Below are positions 1-7,421 of a stretch of 64,000 nt of DNA, piece after piece. Below the pieces are notes generated by a model. It saw only the letters and a list, made by a program, of their open reading frames with translations, did no database searches and was not told the origin of the DNA. The position numbers and the translations under genes are program-made. Position 1 is the stretch's first letter. The number at the start of each line of letters is the position of its first letter. The stretch comes from Aliiroseovarius zhejiangensis (lineage in GTDB: Bacteria; Pseudomonadota; Alphaproteobacteria; Rhodobacterales; Rhodobacteraceae), in assembly GCF_014656375.1 (NCBI RefSeq), contig NZ_BNCH01000004.1:186001-250000 (forward strand), given 5' to 3'.

Positions 1-1
1 C

Positions 2-934
2 GGGCGCATTTACGGGCGTGGTGCGTGTGACATGAAAGGTGGCCTTGCCGCGTCAATCATCGCCGCCGAAGCCTTCGTTGCGCGGTACCCGGATCACAGG
101 GGCGCGGTGGAAATCAGCGCTACAGCCGACGAGGAATCGGGTGGCTATGGCGGCGTGGCCTATCTGGCCGAAAAAGGGTATTTCGATCCCGATCGCGTGC
201 AGCACGTGATCATTCCGGAACCGCTGAACAAAGATCGTATCTGCCTGGGCCACCGCGGCGTCTGGTGGGCCGAGATCGAAACCAAAGGACGCATCGCCCA
301 TGGCTCGATGCCCTTCCTCGGAGATTCCGCGATCCGCCACATGGGTGCGGTGCTGGAAGAGATGGAGCGCCACCTGTTCCCGCTTCTGGCGTCGAAACAG
401 ACCGACATGCCGGTGGTGCCGGAAGGCGCAAAGCAATCGACGCTGAACATCAACTCGATCCACGGCGGCGAAGGCGAACAGGCAACCGACTATACAGGCC
501 TGCCTGCCCCCTGCGTCGCAGACCGCTGCCGCATTGTCATCGATCGTCGTTTCCTGATGGAAGAAGACATCGACGAGGTGAAAGCCGAAGTGACACGAAT
601 GCTGGAAAAGATCCGCACCGAGCGTCCCAGCTTCGACTACGATATACGCGACATGCACGAGGTCATTCCGACCTTGACCGAAAAAGACGCTCCGGTGGTG
701 ACAACGACTGCCGCAGCGATCGAAAAGGTGCTGGGTCAGCAGCCCTCCTACGTGGTTTCACCTGGCACCTATGATCAGAAACACATCGACCGCATCGGCA
801 AGTTGAGAAATTGCATTGCCTACGGGCCTGGCATCCTCGATCTCGCGCACCAACCGGATGAATGGGTGGGTGTCGACGACATGACTGACAGCGCAGGCGT
901 GATGGCATTGGTCCTGAGCGAACTGCTCAGCTAA
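2..934 (+). CDS. M20 family metallopeptidase (ArgE/DapE type), 5' end outside window
   Basis: The reading frame is open from base 2 and lacks a start, so only the last 310 residues are present; the N-terminal part of the catalytic domain lies before the window. The visible part begins with GRGACDMKGG, the M20 signature carrying the bridging metal-ligand Asp. It continues with DEESGGYG, the Glu-Glu pair (general base plus ligand), and a late AHQPDE with the C-terminal metal His. M20 enzymes hydrolyse N-acyl amino acids or peptides in the cytoplasm with two zinc or cobalt ions. Acetylornithine deacetylase, succinyl-diaminopimelate desuccinylase and related amidohydrolases share these motifs, so the substrate cannot be assigned. 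It converges with panC across a repeat element. Confidence 0.9.
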   Translation, partial: GRIYGRGACDMKGGLAASIIAAEAFVARYPDHRGAVEISATADEESGGYGGVAYLAEKGYFDPDRVQHVIIPEPLNKDRICLGHRGVWWAEIETKGRIAHGSMPFLGDSAIRHMGAVLEEMERHLFPLLASKQTDMPVVPEGAKQSTLNINSIHGGEGEQATDYTGLPAPCVADRCRIVIDRRFLMEEDIDEVKAEVTRMLEKIRTERPSFDYDIRDMHEVIPTLTEKDAPVVTTTAAAIEKVLGQQPSYVVSPGTYDQKHIDRIGKLRNCIAYGPGILDLAHQPDEWVGVDDMTDSAGVMALVLSELLS

Positions 935-939
935 CGGAA

Positions 940-960
940 GCCGCGCGATGCGCGGCCGAT
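940..960 (+). terminator. hairpin just after the M20 peptidase gene
   Basis: GCCGCGC (940-946) and GCGCGGC (950-956) form a perfect 7-bp stem with a 3-base loop, six bases after the stop codon. Only a short TTT follows, so termination would be weak alone. The larger repeat hairpins at 971-1078 lie directly downstream. Confidence 0.45.
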
Positions 961-970
961 TTCAGGCCTC

Positions 971-1078
971 CGGCGGGGATATTTTCAGCCAGAAGAAACA
1001 GCACGTCGGGATCAGGCTTCTTCTGGCCTAAAATATCCTGGGGTGAGCGGTGCAGCCGCGAGGGGCAACGCCCCTTTT
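971..1078. repeat. dispersed palindromic intergenic repeat, copy A
   Basis: Two inverted arms (about 971-1000 and 1016-1046) each contain an ATATTTT / AAAATAT core and a CCAGAAGAA / TTCTTCTGG stem. The right arm ends in ATCCTGGGGTGA. A small hairpin GGGGC-AAC-GCCCC (1062-1074) with a T4 tail follows. Related copies lie at 23511-23580, 37059-37197 and 51375-51452. This copy sits between the convergent M20 peptidase and panC genes, where it could terminate transcription from both sides. Confidence 0.75.
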
Positions 1079-1086
1079 ATGGTCGA

Positions 1087-1923
1087 CTATACCGGGATGT
1101 TGTCGATCAGGCGAACACCCCCCAGCGTCGCCGCAACCAGAAGCCGTGCCGGTCGGTCCAATGCCGTGACTGGCGACAGGTCGGCGGCGTCCCGCAGTTC
1201 CAGGTACTCGACCGTATCAAACCCTGCCCGTTCGATCTGCGCCTTGGCACTGTTCAACACAACTCGTTTATCTGCTCCACGGCGGATGGCTGTGGCGGCG
1301 CGGTCCAGTTCGGCTTTCAGGGCCGGGGCAATCGCGCGGTCCTGCGCTGACAGGCGTACATTGCGCGAGGACATTGCCAGGCCGTCTTCTTCCCGGATGG
1401 TCGGGCAGCCCAGGACCTCGGTTTCAATGTCGAGATCTTCTGACAAGCGGCGCACCAGAAGCATCTGCTGATAGTCTTTTTCACCGAAACACGCCACGTC
1501 GGCGCGGGTTTGCAGGAACAGCTTTGCCACCACGGTCGCCACCCCGTCGAAGTGGCCAGGACGATGGGCCCCCTCCAAATCCTCGGTCAAACCTGAAACG
1601 TGAACATTGGTGGCGAACCCGTCTGGATAGATCTGGTCCGGGGTCGGCACATAGAGCGCATCGACCGCGTAGGGGGCCAGTTTCTTGGCATCCTGTTCTT
1701 CGGTCCGGGGGTATCTGTCCAGATCATCGGGGTTGTTGAATTGTTTGGGGTTCACGAAGATCGTGACGATGACACGATCGGCATGCTGTCGCGCGACCTC
1801 GACCAAAGACAGGTGTCCCGCGTGAAGGGCGCCCATTGTCGGCACAACGGCCACGCGTTCGCCTTTGAAGATCCAGCTGCGGCGCAGGGTGCGCAGATCG
1901 TCCTTCGACCGAATGATCTTCAT
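1087..1923 (-). CDS. panC: pantoate--beta-alanine ligase
   Basis: Pantothenate synthetase joins D-pantoate and beta-alanine using ATP, giving pantothenate for coenzyme A; cytoplasmic. The 278-residue length is normal for PanC. Residues 28-37 read [10 protein letters not shown], the nucleotidyltransferase HxGH signature. FVNPKQF begins near 56, FGEKDYQQ follows in mid-protein, and SSRNVRLS marks the KMSKS-like loop. The ATG overlaps the panB stop by four bases (ATGA), so the two are translationally coupled and cotranscribed. The 3' end abuts the palindromic repeat at 971-1078. The assignment is secure from the motifs and the partner gene. Confidence 0.97.
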   Translation of the reverse strand: MKIIRSKDDLRTLRRSWIFKGERVAVVPTMGALHAGHLSLVEVARQHADRVIVTIFVNPKQFNNPDDLDRYPRTEEQDAKKLAPYAVDALYVPTPDQIYPDGFATNVHVSGLTEDLEGAHRPGHFDGVATVVAKLFLQTRADVACFGEKDYQQMLLVRRLSEDLDIETEVLGCPTIREEDGLAMSSRNVRLSAQDRAIAPALKAELDRAATAIRRGADKRVVLNSAKAQIERAGFDTVEYLELRDAADLSPVTALDRPARLLVAATLGGVRLIDNIPV

Positions 1924-2747
1924 TTTGTATCAACCTCGTCGGCAAAGACATGCTCCGGGGCCGGGAAGCTGCGTTCGCGCACTTCTTTGGCGTAGTGAGC
2001 AATCGCCTTCTCACCCTCCTCGCCCAAAGTGGCATAGCGTTTCGCGAATTTCGGTTTGAATGCCGTGAACAGGCCCAGCATGTCATCCACCACGAGGATC
2101 TGGCCATCGCAACCCGCCGACGCGCCGATGCCGATGGTCGGGATCGAAAGCGCGATTGTGATTTCGTTCGACAGGCCCTCTGGCACTTTTTCCAGAACGA
2201 CCGAGAACGCGCCCGCCGCCTCTACGGCCTTTGCATCCGCCAGCACGCGGGCCCGGTCTTCGCCGCGCCCCTGCACCTTGTAGCCGCCCAGCGTGTTGAT
2301 GGCCTGTGGCGTCAACCCGACATGCGCCATGACCGGGATCGAACGGCTGGTCAGGAAGCGGATCGTGTCGGCCATTGTCACCCCGCCTTCCAGCTTGACC
2401 GCTGCCGCCCCGGTGACGCGCATCAGACGCGCGGCGTTGCGAAACGCCTGTTCGGGGCTTTCCTCGTAGGATCCAAACGGCATATCCACGACCATCATGG
2501 CCTGCTTGAGCCCGCGTTTCACCGCCGCGCCATGCAGTTCCATCATCTCCATCGTGACGCCCAGGGTGTCGGGCAGGCCATGCACCACCATGCCCACACT
2601 GTCACCCACCAAGACGATGTCGCAATGGGCATCCATCATCTGCGCGGTAGGGGTTGCATAGGCGGTCAGACACACCAGCGGCGTGCCACCTTTGCGTGCA
2701 AGAATATCAGCCGGTGTGGGCACCGTTACCTTGGCCGAGGCGCTCAT
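1920..2747 (-). CDS. panB: 3-methyl-2-oxobutanoate hydroxymethyltransferase
   Basis: Ketopantoate hydroxymethyltransferase transfers a hydroxymethyl group from 5,10-methylene-THF to alpha-ketoisovalerate, the first committed step of pantothenate synthesis. The 275-residue sequence has the TIM-barrel family features: [14 protein letters not shown] near the N-terminus, LVGDSVGMV with the Mg-binding Asp, KLEGG, GHVGLTPQ-like AHVGLTPQ, and LEKVPEG with the catalytic Glu. The start is supported by GGGGAGGAG a few bases upstream. It is the first gene of panB-panC, and a promoter-like TTGATT/TATAGT pair lies upstream at 2780-2807. ketopantoate reductase (panE) is not nearby. Confidence 0.97.
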   Translation of the reverse strand: MSASAKVTVPTPADILARKGGTPLVCLTAYATPTAQMMDAHCDIVLVGDSVGMVVHGLPDTLGVTMEMMELHGAAVKRGLKQAMMVVDMPFGSYEESPEQAFRNAARLMRVTGAAAVKLEGGVTMADTIRFLTSRSIPVMAHVGLTPQAINTLGGYKVQGRGEDRARVLADAKAVEAAGAFSVVLEKVPEGLSNEITIALSIPTIGIGASAGCDGQILVVDDMLGLFTAFKPKFAKRYATLGEEGEKAIAHYAKEVRERSFPAPEHVFADEVDTK

Positions 2748-2779
2748 GTTTCTCCTCCCCTGATCCTCATCGCGCGTTC

Positions 2780-2807
2780 ACTATAATGCTGCGTTGCAGA
2801 AAATCAA
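2780..2807 (-). promoter_or_regulatory. likely sigma-70 promoter for panBC
   Basis: On the minus strand, TTGATT (2802-2807) and TATAGT (2780-2785) are separated by 16 bases. Transcription would start around 2773, about 25 bases before the panB ATG. Both hexamers are close to consensus. No test of activity is possible from sequence. Confidence 0.5.
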
Positions 2808-2910
2808 AGGGAGTTCAAAGGCGACTGACCCGAGGTCTTTTCCTTGCGTCGAAGCGAATTCCCGCGTTTGATAACGCCAATCCCGTTTCTTGGGCCAAGG
2901 AGGATCGACC

Positions 2911-4380
2911 ATGACCAACCTGAAATTCACTGCTGCCGCATGGGCTTTGATGGCGACGACCGCGCTGGCCGATGGTGACACGATCACGCTTGGCATGGTG
3001 TTGGAGCCCCCCAACCTTGACCCGACCGCAGGGGCCGCCGCCGCGATTGACGAGGTGGTCTATGCCAACATCTTCGAAGGGCTGACCCGGTTCGGTCCCG
3101 ATGGGTCGATCCAGCCCGGACTGGCCAGTGAATGGTCGGTCAGCGATGACGGTCTGACCTATACCTTCAAGCTGCGCGATGGTGTGACCTTTCATGACGG
3201 CACCACGATGGATGCCGAGGACGTGATCTTCTCGCTTGATCGGGCGCGGGCAGAAGACTCGACGAACGCGCAAAAGGCGCTGTTCAAGGATATCGAGGCA
3301 GTGACAGCACCCGATCCGCTGACCGTCGAGGTAAAGCTGGCATCGCCCAACGGCAATTTCCCGTTCAACATGGCGTGGGGGGATGCGGTGATTGTGGCCC
3401 CAGAAAGCATCGACAACGCCGCCACCGCCCCGGTGGGCACAGGGCCGTTCAGCTTTGTCGAATGGGCCAAGGGCGATCATGTGAAGATCAAACGCAATGA
3501 TGCATATTGGGGCGAGGCACCCGCACTGGCAGAAGCCACGTTCAAGTTCATTTCGGACCCCAACGCGGCGTTTGCTGCGATGATGGCAGAGGATGTGGAT
3601 GCCTTTCCCAACTTCCCCGCCACCGAAACCCTGTCGCAGTTCGAGGCCGATCCCCGCTTCAACGTGATCGTCGGCTCGACCGAGGGTGAGACGATCCTGT
3701 CCATCAACAACACCGCCGGTCCGCTGGCGGATGTGCGGGTGCGCAAAGCCATCGCACATGCCATCAACCGGCAAGATATCATTGACGGGGCGATGTTCGG
3801 CTACGGTACGCCGATCGGCACCCATTTCGCGCCGCACCACCCGGATTACGTGGACCTGACGGAAAACTCCGCCTTTGACCCCGAATTGTCAAAGACTCTG
3901 CTGGCCGAGGCTGGAGCCGAGGATCTGACCCTGCGACTGATGCTGCCGCCGCCTTCCTACGCTCGTCGCGGGGGCGAGATCGTTGCGGCCCAGCTGCGCG
4001 CGGTCGGGATCAACACCGAGATATCGAACCTTGAATGGGCGCAGTGGATCGAGCAGGTGTTCAAGGGCAAGGATTTCGACCTGACCATCGTCAGCCATAC
4101 CGAGCCTGCGGACATCAACATCTATGCGCGGCCGGATTACTATTTCCAGTATGACAATGCCGAGTTTCAGGCGCTGATCGAGAAACTGTCGGTCACGTCC
4201 GATCCCGCCATGCGGTCGGAGTTGAACAAGCAGGCGCAGAAGATCATCGCCGAGGACTATGTGAACGGGTATCTGTTTCAACTGGCGAAAACCGGTGTGG
4301 CGAACGCCAAGATCAACGGATTGTGGGAAAACGCACCCACGCAGGCCAATGACCTGACGGGGGTCAGCTGGTCAGAGTAA
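2911..4380 (+). CDS. ABC transporter substrate-binding protein, family 5 (peptide/nickel type)
   Basis: A periplasmic binding protein of the SBP_bac_5 class, which delivers oligopeptides, nickel chelates, opines or similar ligands to an inner-membrane ABC importer. The first 20 or so residues are a Sec signal peptide ending ATTALA-DG. The mature part starts with LGMVLEPPNLDPT, typical of the family, followed by YANIFEGL, a TYTFKLRDGVTFHDG segment, VGTGPFSF and NTAGPLADVRVRKAI. The 489-residue length is standard. AAGGAGG at 2898-2904 selects this ATG over an upstream in-frame TTG. No permease or ATPase gene is adjacent: it is followed by its own terminator, so it is an orphan whose partners must be elsewhere. 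The ligand is unknown. Confidence 0.92.
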   Translation: MTNLKFTAAAWALMATTALADGDTITLGMVLEPPNLDPTAGAAAAIDEVVYANIFEGLTRFGPDGSIQPGLASEWSVSDDGLTYTFKLRDGVTFHDGTTMDAEDVIFSLDRARAEDSTNAQKALFKDIEAVTAPDPLTVEVKLASPNGNFPFNMAWGDAVIVAPESIDNAATAPVGTGPFSFVEWAKGDHVKIKRNDAYWGEAPALAEATFKFISDPNAAFAAMMAEDVDAFPNFPATETLSQFEADPRFNVIVGSTEGETILSINNTAGPLADVRVRKAIAHAINRQDIIDGAMFGYGTPIGTHFAPHHPDYVDLTENSAFDPELSKTLLAEAGAEDLTLRLMLPPPSYARRGGEIVAAQLRAVGINTEISNLEWAQWIEQVFKGKDFDLTIVSHTEPADINIYARPDYYFQYDNAEFQALIEKLSVTSDPAMRSELNKQAQKIIAEDYVNGYLFQLAKTGVANAKINGLWENAPTQANDLTGVSWSE

Positions 4381-4400
4381 GGATTGAGCGAAACAGTGTC

Positions 4401-4428
4401 GGGGCGTCTGTCGCGGGCGCCCCTTTTT
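4401..4428 (+). terminator. rho-independent terminator of the solute-binding protein gene
   Basis: GGGGCG (4401-4406) pairs with CGCCCC (4418-4423), followed by five T residues. It starts 20 bases after the stop and its tail touches the stop codon of the convergent DMT gene. Confidence 0.85.
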
Positions 4429-5336
4429 CATGACTTCGCCGCGTTGGGGTTCGGCGTCACGCGGCGATTCAACATCGCTTCGCGCCAGGTGATGTAGGTC
4501 ACTGAGCCAATGATCACACCCGCGCCGGCGATCACCCAGACGTCCAGCGGTTCGGCGAATAGCCACGCCCCCATCATCGTCGCCCAGATGATTTGCAGGA
4601 AGGTCACGGGCTGGGTGACGGACACCGGCGCTTCGGCAAAGGCGCGCGACATGGCGTAATGCCCGGCGGTCGCGCAGAAGGCGATCACAACGGACCATCC
4701 CAAATCCGTAAGGCTGGGCGGCACCCAGACCAGCCAGGCCGCCGGGGCCAGCCCGATCGTTACCGTGATCGACATGATGGCGACCACGACGGCTGCGGAT
4801 GCTTCTTGCGACAGGCGTTTGGCAATCAGGTAGGAGATGCCCAGAAAGATGGCGGTGAACACCATCGCCAGATGGCCCGATCCAAGCTCCCGCACGCCCG
4901 GGCGCAGGATGATCAGCACGCCGAGGAAGGCGAACACCACAGCGGTCATCCGACGGGTCGAAAACCCTTCACCCAGAAACAGCGCCGCCCCCAGCATGAC
5001 ATAGATCGGGTTGAGGTAGTTCATCGCCACGACCTCGGCCACGGTGATCTGGGTCATGGCATAGAACCAACACAGCACCGCGCCCGTATGCACCACACCG
5101 CGCAAGGCAAACAGCCGCCACATCGGGGGCGAAAACCGCGCCCGCTTCAACTGCCCAAGCGCGGGCAGTACGAAGATCAGCCCGAACAGGTATCGCAAGA
5201 ATGCTGCCTGCGATGACGGCAGGGTCTGACCGACATACTTCACCAACCCATTCAGCAGGACAAAGAAAAACCCCGCCGCCAGCATCCACAGGATGCCATG
5301 CAGGGGTCTTTGTGATGTCGGGGTCAGGTTGGTCAT
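4428..5336 (-). CDS. DMT superfamily (EamA) transporter
   Basis: A ten-helix inner-membrane protein of the drug/metabolite transporter class, made of two EamA repeats in 302 residues. Helical stretches run through most of the sequence, for example GILWMLAAGFFFVLLNGLVK at the N-terminus and AVVFAFLGVLIILRPG in the middle, the latter typical of EamA proteins. A 318-residue version could start at a GTG at 5384, but that codon lies inside the yebC terminator hairpin, so the ATG at 5336 is preferred. Family members export amino acids, nucleosides or metabolites; the substrate here cannot be told. It lies downstream of yebC on the same strand but behind a terminator. Confidence 0.88.
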   Translation of the reverse strand: MTNLTPTSQRPLHGILWMLAAGFFFVLLNGLVKYVGQTLPSSQAAFLRYLFGLIFVLPALGQLKRARFSPPMWRLFALRGVVHTGAVLCWFYAMTQITVAEVVAMNYLNPIYVMLGAALFLGEGFSTRRMTAVVFAFLGVLIILRPGVRELGSGHLAMVFTAIFLGISYLIAKRLSQEASAAVVVAIMSITVTIGLAPAAWLVWVPPSLTDLGWSVVIAFCATAGHYAMSRAFAEAPVSVTQPVTFLQIIWATMMGAWLFAEPLDVWVIAGAGVIIGSVTYITWREAMLNRRVTPNPNAAKS

Positions 5337-5372
5337 TGCGCGACCTGACCCGAGTTTGGTCCGAAAGACAAG

Positions 5373-5404
5373 AGACCCCGGCACGGTGATCCGGGCCGGG
5401 GTCT
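5373..5404 (-). terminator. terminator of yebC
   Basis: AGACCCCGGC (5373-5382) and GCCGGGGTCT (5395-5404) form a perfect 10-bp stem with a 12-base loop. On the minus strand a T-rich run (TTGTCTTT) follows. It begins 26 bases after the yebC stop. Confidence 0.75.
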
Positions 5405-5429
5405 TGTGATCAACGCGAAAGGGCGCGTG

Positions 5430-6170
5430 TCAGAGCTGGGCCAGAACCTCGTCCGTGGCTTCGAAGTTGGTGGTGACACGTTGAACGTCGTCGTCGTCCT
5501 CCAACGCATCCACCAGCTTCATCAGTTTCTGCATCCCGTCCAGATCCAGTTCGGTGGTCATGTTGGGTTGCCAGATCAGCTTGGTCGATTCGCTTTCGCC
5601 CAGCGCGGCCTCCAGCGCGTTCGACACTTCGTTCAGGTCAGTGTCGGCGCAGGTGATGCGATGGCCGTCCTCGGTTGTTTCGCAATCCTCGGCACCGGCT
5701 TCGATGGCGGCTTCCATCACGGTGTCGGCGTCGCCGGCCTCCAGCGGATAGATCACCTCGCCCTTGCGGTCGAACATGAACCCGACCGAGCCGGTTTCGC
5801 CAAGGTTCCCACCGTTTTTCGAGAAGGTAGAGCGCACGGTCGACGCTGTGCGGTTCTTGTTGTCGGTCATGGTTTCGACGATCACAGCAACACCGTTCGG
5901 CCCATAGCCTTCGTAACGGATTTCATCGTAATTCTCGGCATCTCCGCCTTGCGATTTCTTGATCGCGCGGTCGATCACATCCTTCGGCACGGATTGCGAT
6001 TTCGCCTCTTTCACCGCCAGACGCAGGCGCGGGTTCTTGTCCGGGTCGGGATCGCCCATCTTGGCGGCGACGGTGATTTCCTTTGCAAGTTTCGAAAACA
6101 GCTTTGAACGGGCAGCATCCTGACGCCCCTTGCGGTGCTGGATGTTTGCCCATTTTGAGTGGCCAGCCAT
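5430..6170 (-). CDS. yebC: YebC/PmpR family regulatory protein (TACO1 homologue)
   Basis: The N-terminus [18 protein letters not shown] is the hallmark of this family, and 246 residues is the normal length. Family members were first described as DNA-binding regulators; related proteins assist translation through difficult proline-rich stretches, so a role at the ribosome is equally possible. [11 protein letters not shown] and [12 protein letters not shown] are further family blocks. In many proteobacteria yebC stands beside ruvC, ruvA and ruvB; here it is alone between a DMT transporter and an Lrp-type regulator. The call is certain; the molecular role in this organism is not. Confidence 0.95.
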   Translation of the reverse strand: MAGHSKWANIQHRKGRQDAARSKLFSKLAKEITVAAKMGDPDPDKNPRLRLAVKEAKSQSVPKDVIDRAIKKSQGGDAENYDEIRYEGYGPNGVAVIVETMTDNKNRTASTVRSTFSKNGGNLGETGSVGFMFDRKGEVIYPLEAGDADTVMEAAIEAGAEDCETTEDGHRITCADTDLNEVSNALEAALGESESTKLIWQPNMTTELDLDGMQKLMKLVDALEDDDDVQRVTTNFEATDEVLAQL

Positions 6171-6223
6171 GGCGCCCTCCGAATTGATACAGATATGGAT
6201 ATGTTGCGCGGTTCAATACAGCA

Positions 6224-6246
6224 GGGCTTGGGGGGGCCGCAAGCCC
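6224..6246 (-). terminator. possible terminator of the Lrp-type regulator gene
   Basis: GGGCTTG (6224-6230) and CAAGCCC (6240-6246) form a 7-bp stem 24 bases after the stop of the regulator. No clear T-run follows on the minus strand, so termination is uncertain. Confidence 0.4.
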
Positions 6247-6270
6247 CGCTTGTCTGTCGCCCGGGCGTCG

Positions 6271-6723
6271 TCAGGCGCGTTCGTCCTTGGGCGAGCCCAT
6301 GACCACATGGGTGACGATCTGGTGCACCTGCGCAAGCGTGCCCAGCTTGTCGGTGTGAAACCGCTTGTAGGCGACCAGATCTTCTGCCTCGACCCTGAGC
6401 AGGTATTCCACCGTTCCGGTGATGTTGTGACATTCGCGCACTTCGTCGTAACGCGCGACCGAGCGTTCGAACCCTTCCTGCGCAGCCTTGGTGTGGTCGG
6501 ACAGGCCAACCGTGACATACGCAACAAAGCCATTGCCCAGCGCGACAGGGTCCAGAACGGCGCGATATCCTTTGATCACACCCTGGCGTTCAAGTTCCTG
6601 CACCCGGCGCAAACAGGCCGAGGGCGACAGGCCCACGCGGTCGGCAAGTTCCGTGTTGGGCAAGCGACCATCGCGCAATAACTCGTGCAATATTTTCTGG
6701 TTTATCCGATCAATCTTCGCCAT
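6271..6723 (-). CDS. Lrp/AsnC family transcriptional regulator
   Basis: A 150-residue protein with the standard two-part Lrp layout. Residues 1-60 form the helix-turn-helix domain (DRINQKILHELLRDGR, then LADRVGLSPSACLRRVQELE), and the rest is the RAM effector-binding/oligomerisation domain, including an EVRECHNITGTVEYLL-like stretch. Such proteins sense amino acids and often control a divergent exporter. The divergent neighbour at 6797 is a LysE-type amino-acid exporter, and the spacer is AT-rich with an AATTGCAATT palindrome. It is inferred that this protein controls the exporter and itself. Confidence 0.93.
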   Translation of the reverse strand: MAKIDRINQKILHELLRDGRLPNTELADRVGLSPSACLRRVQELERQGVIKGYRAVLDPVALGNGFVAYVTVGLSDHTKAAQEGFERSVARYDEVRECHNITGTVEYLLRVEAEDLVAYKRFHTDKLGTLAQVHQIVTHVVMGSPKDERA

Positions 6724-6753
6724 TTATTGCCAAATTATTTCTTTGCGAGACCT

Positions 6754-6763
6754 AATTGCAATT
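6754..6763. promoter_or_regulatory. candidate Lrp-type operator in the regulator/exporter spacer
   Basis: The 73-base spacer between the divergent genes is AT-rich compared with its surroundings and holds the perfect palindrome AATTGCAATT. A second partial copy, GATAATTGC, overlaps the exporter start region. Lrp-type proteins bind AT-rich palindromic sites, so this is a reasonable but untested operator. Confidence 0.4.
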
Positions 6764-6796
6764 CGCTGACCTTATTTTCAGTTGATAATTGCAGCC

Positions 6797-7390
6797 ATGT
6801 CAATCGAACTTCTCTCGGCTTTTGTGGCCTTCGCCTTTGTCTCGTCAATCACGCCGGGGCCAAACAACCTGATGCTGATGGCCTCCGGGGCCAATTTCGG
6901 ATTCCAGCGCACGATCCCGCACATGCTGGGCATCGGCATCGGGTTCACCTTCATGATCGTGCTGGTCGGCGCGGGGCTGATGACGTTGTTTGACCTCTAC
7001 CCCATCAGCTACACGATCCTGAAGGCGGGCAGCGTCATCTATCTTCTGTGGCTGGCATGGAAAATCGCTCATGCCTCCGAGCCGGGCAGCGGCAAGACAG
7101 ACGGCACACCAATGACCTTCCTGCAAGCCGCGGCGTTCCAATGGGTCAACCCAAAGGCCTGGGCGATGGCGTTGACCGCGATCAGCGTCTATGCACCATC
7201 CCGCGATATGGGGGCCGTCATCATTGTCGCCGTCATCTTTGGGTTCGTGAACCTGCCCTCGGTCTCGGTCTGGACAGTTCTCGGGCAGAAAATACGAGTG
7301 ATCCTGACCAATCCGGCACGCCTCAGGTCGTTCAACGTGACAATGGCCCTGTTGCTGGTCGCCACCCTTTTCCCCGTAATCTACGGGTGA
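6797..7390 (+). CDS. LysE/RhtB family amino-acid exporter
   Basis: An inner-membrane exporter of 197 residues with five to six helices. The N-terminal SSITPGPNNLMLMASGANFG is the LysE/RhtB signature, and FQWVNPKAWAMALTA is the second conserved block. Family members export lysine, homoserine, threonine or other amino acids. The ATG at 6797 is preferred over an in-frame TTG at 6782 because the signature normally begins about 15 residues into the protein. The divergent Lrp-type gene is the likely regulator. An SLC13-type permease follows after 31 bases and may be cotranscribed. Confidence 0.93.
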   Translation: MSIELLSAFVAFAFVSSITPGPNNLMLMASGANFGFQRTIPHMLGIGIGFTFMIVLVGAGLMTLFDLYPISYTILKAGSVIYLLWLAWKIAHASEPGSGKTDGTPMTFLQAAAFQWVNPKAWAMALTAISVYAPSRDMGAVIIVAVIFGFVNLPSVSVWTVLGQKIRVILTNPARLRSFNVTMALLLVATLFPVIYG

Positions 7391-7421
7391 CGTTCCATTC
7401 CGCAGGCGCTAAGCCTTGGAT

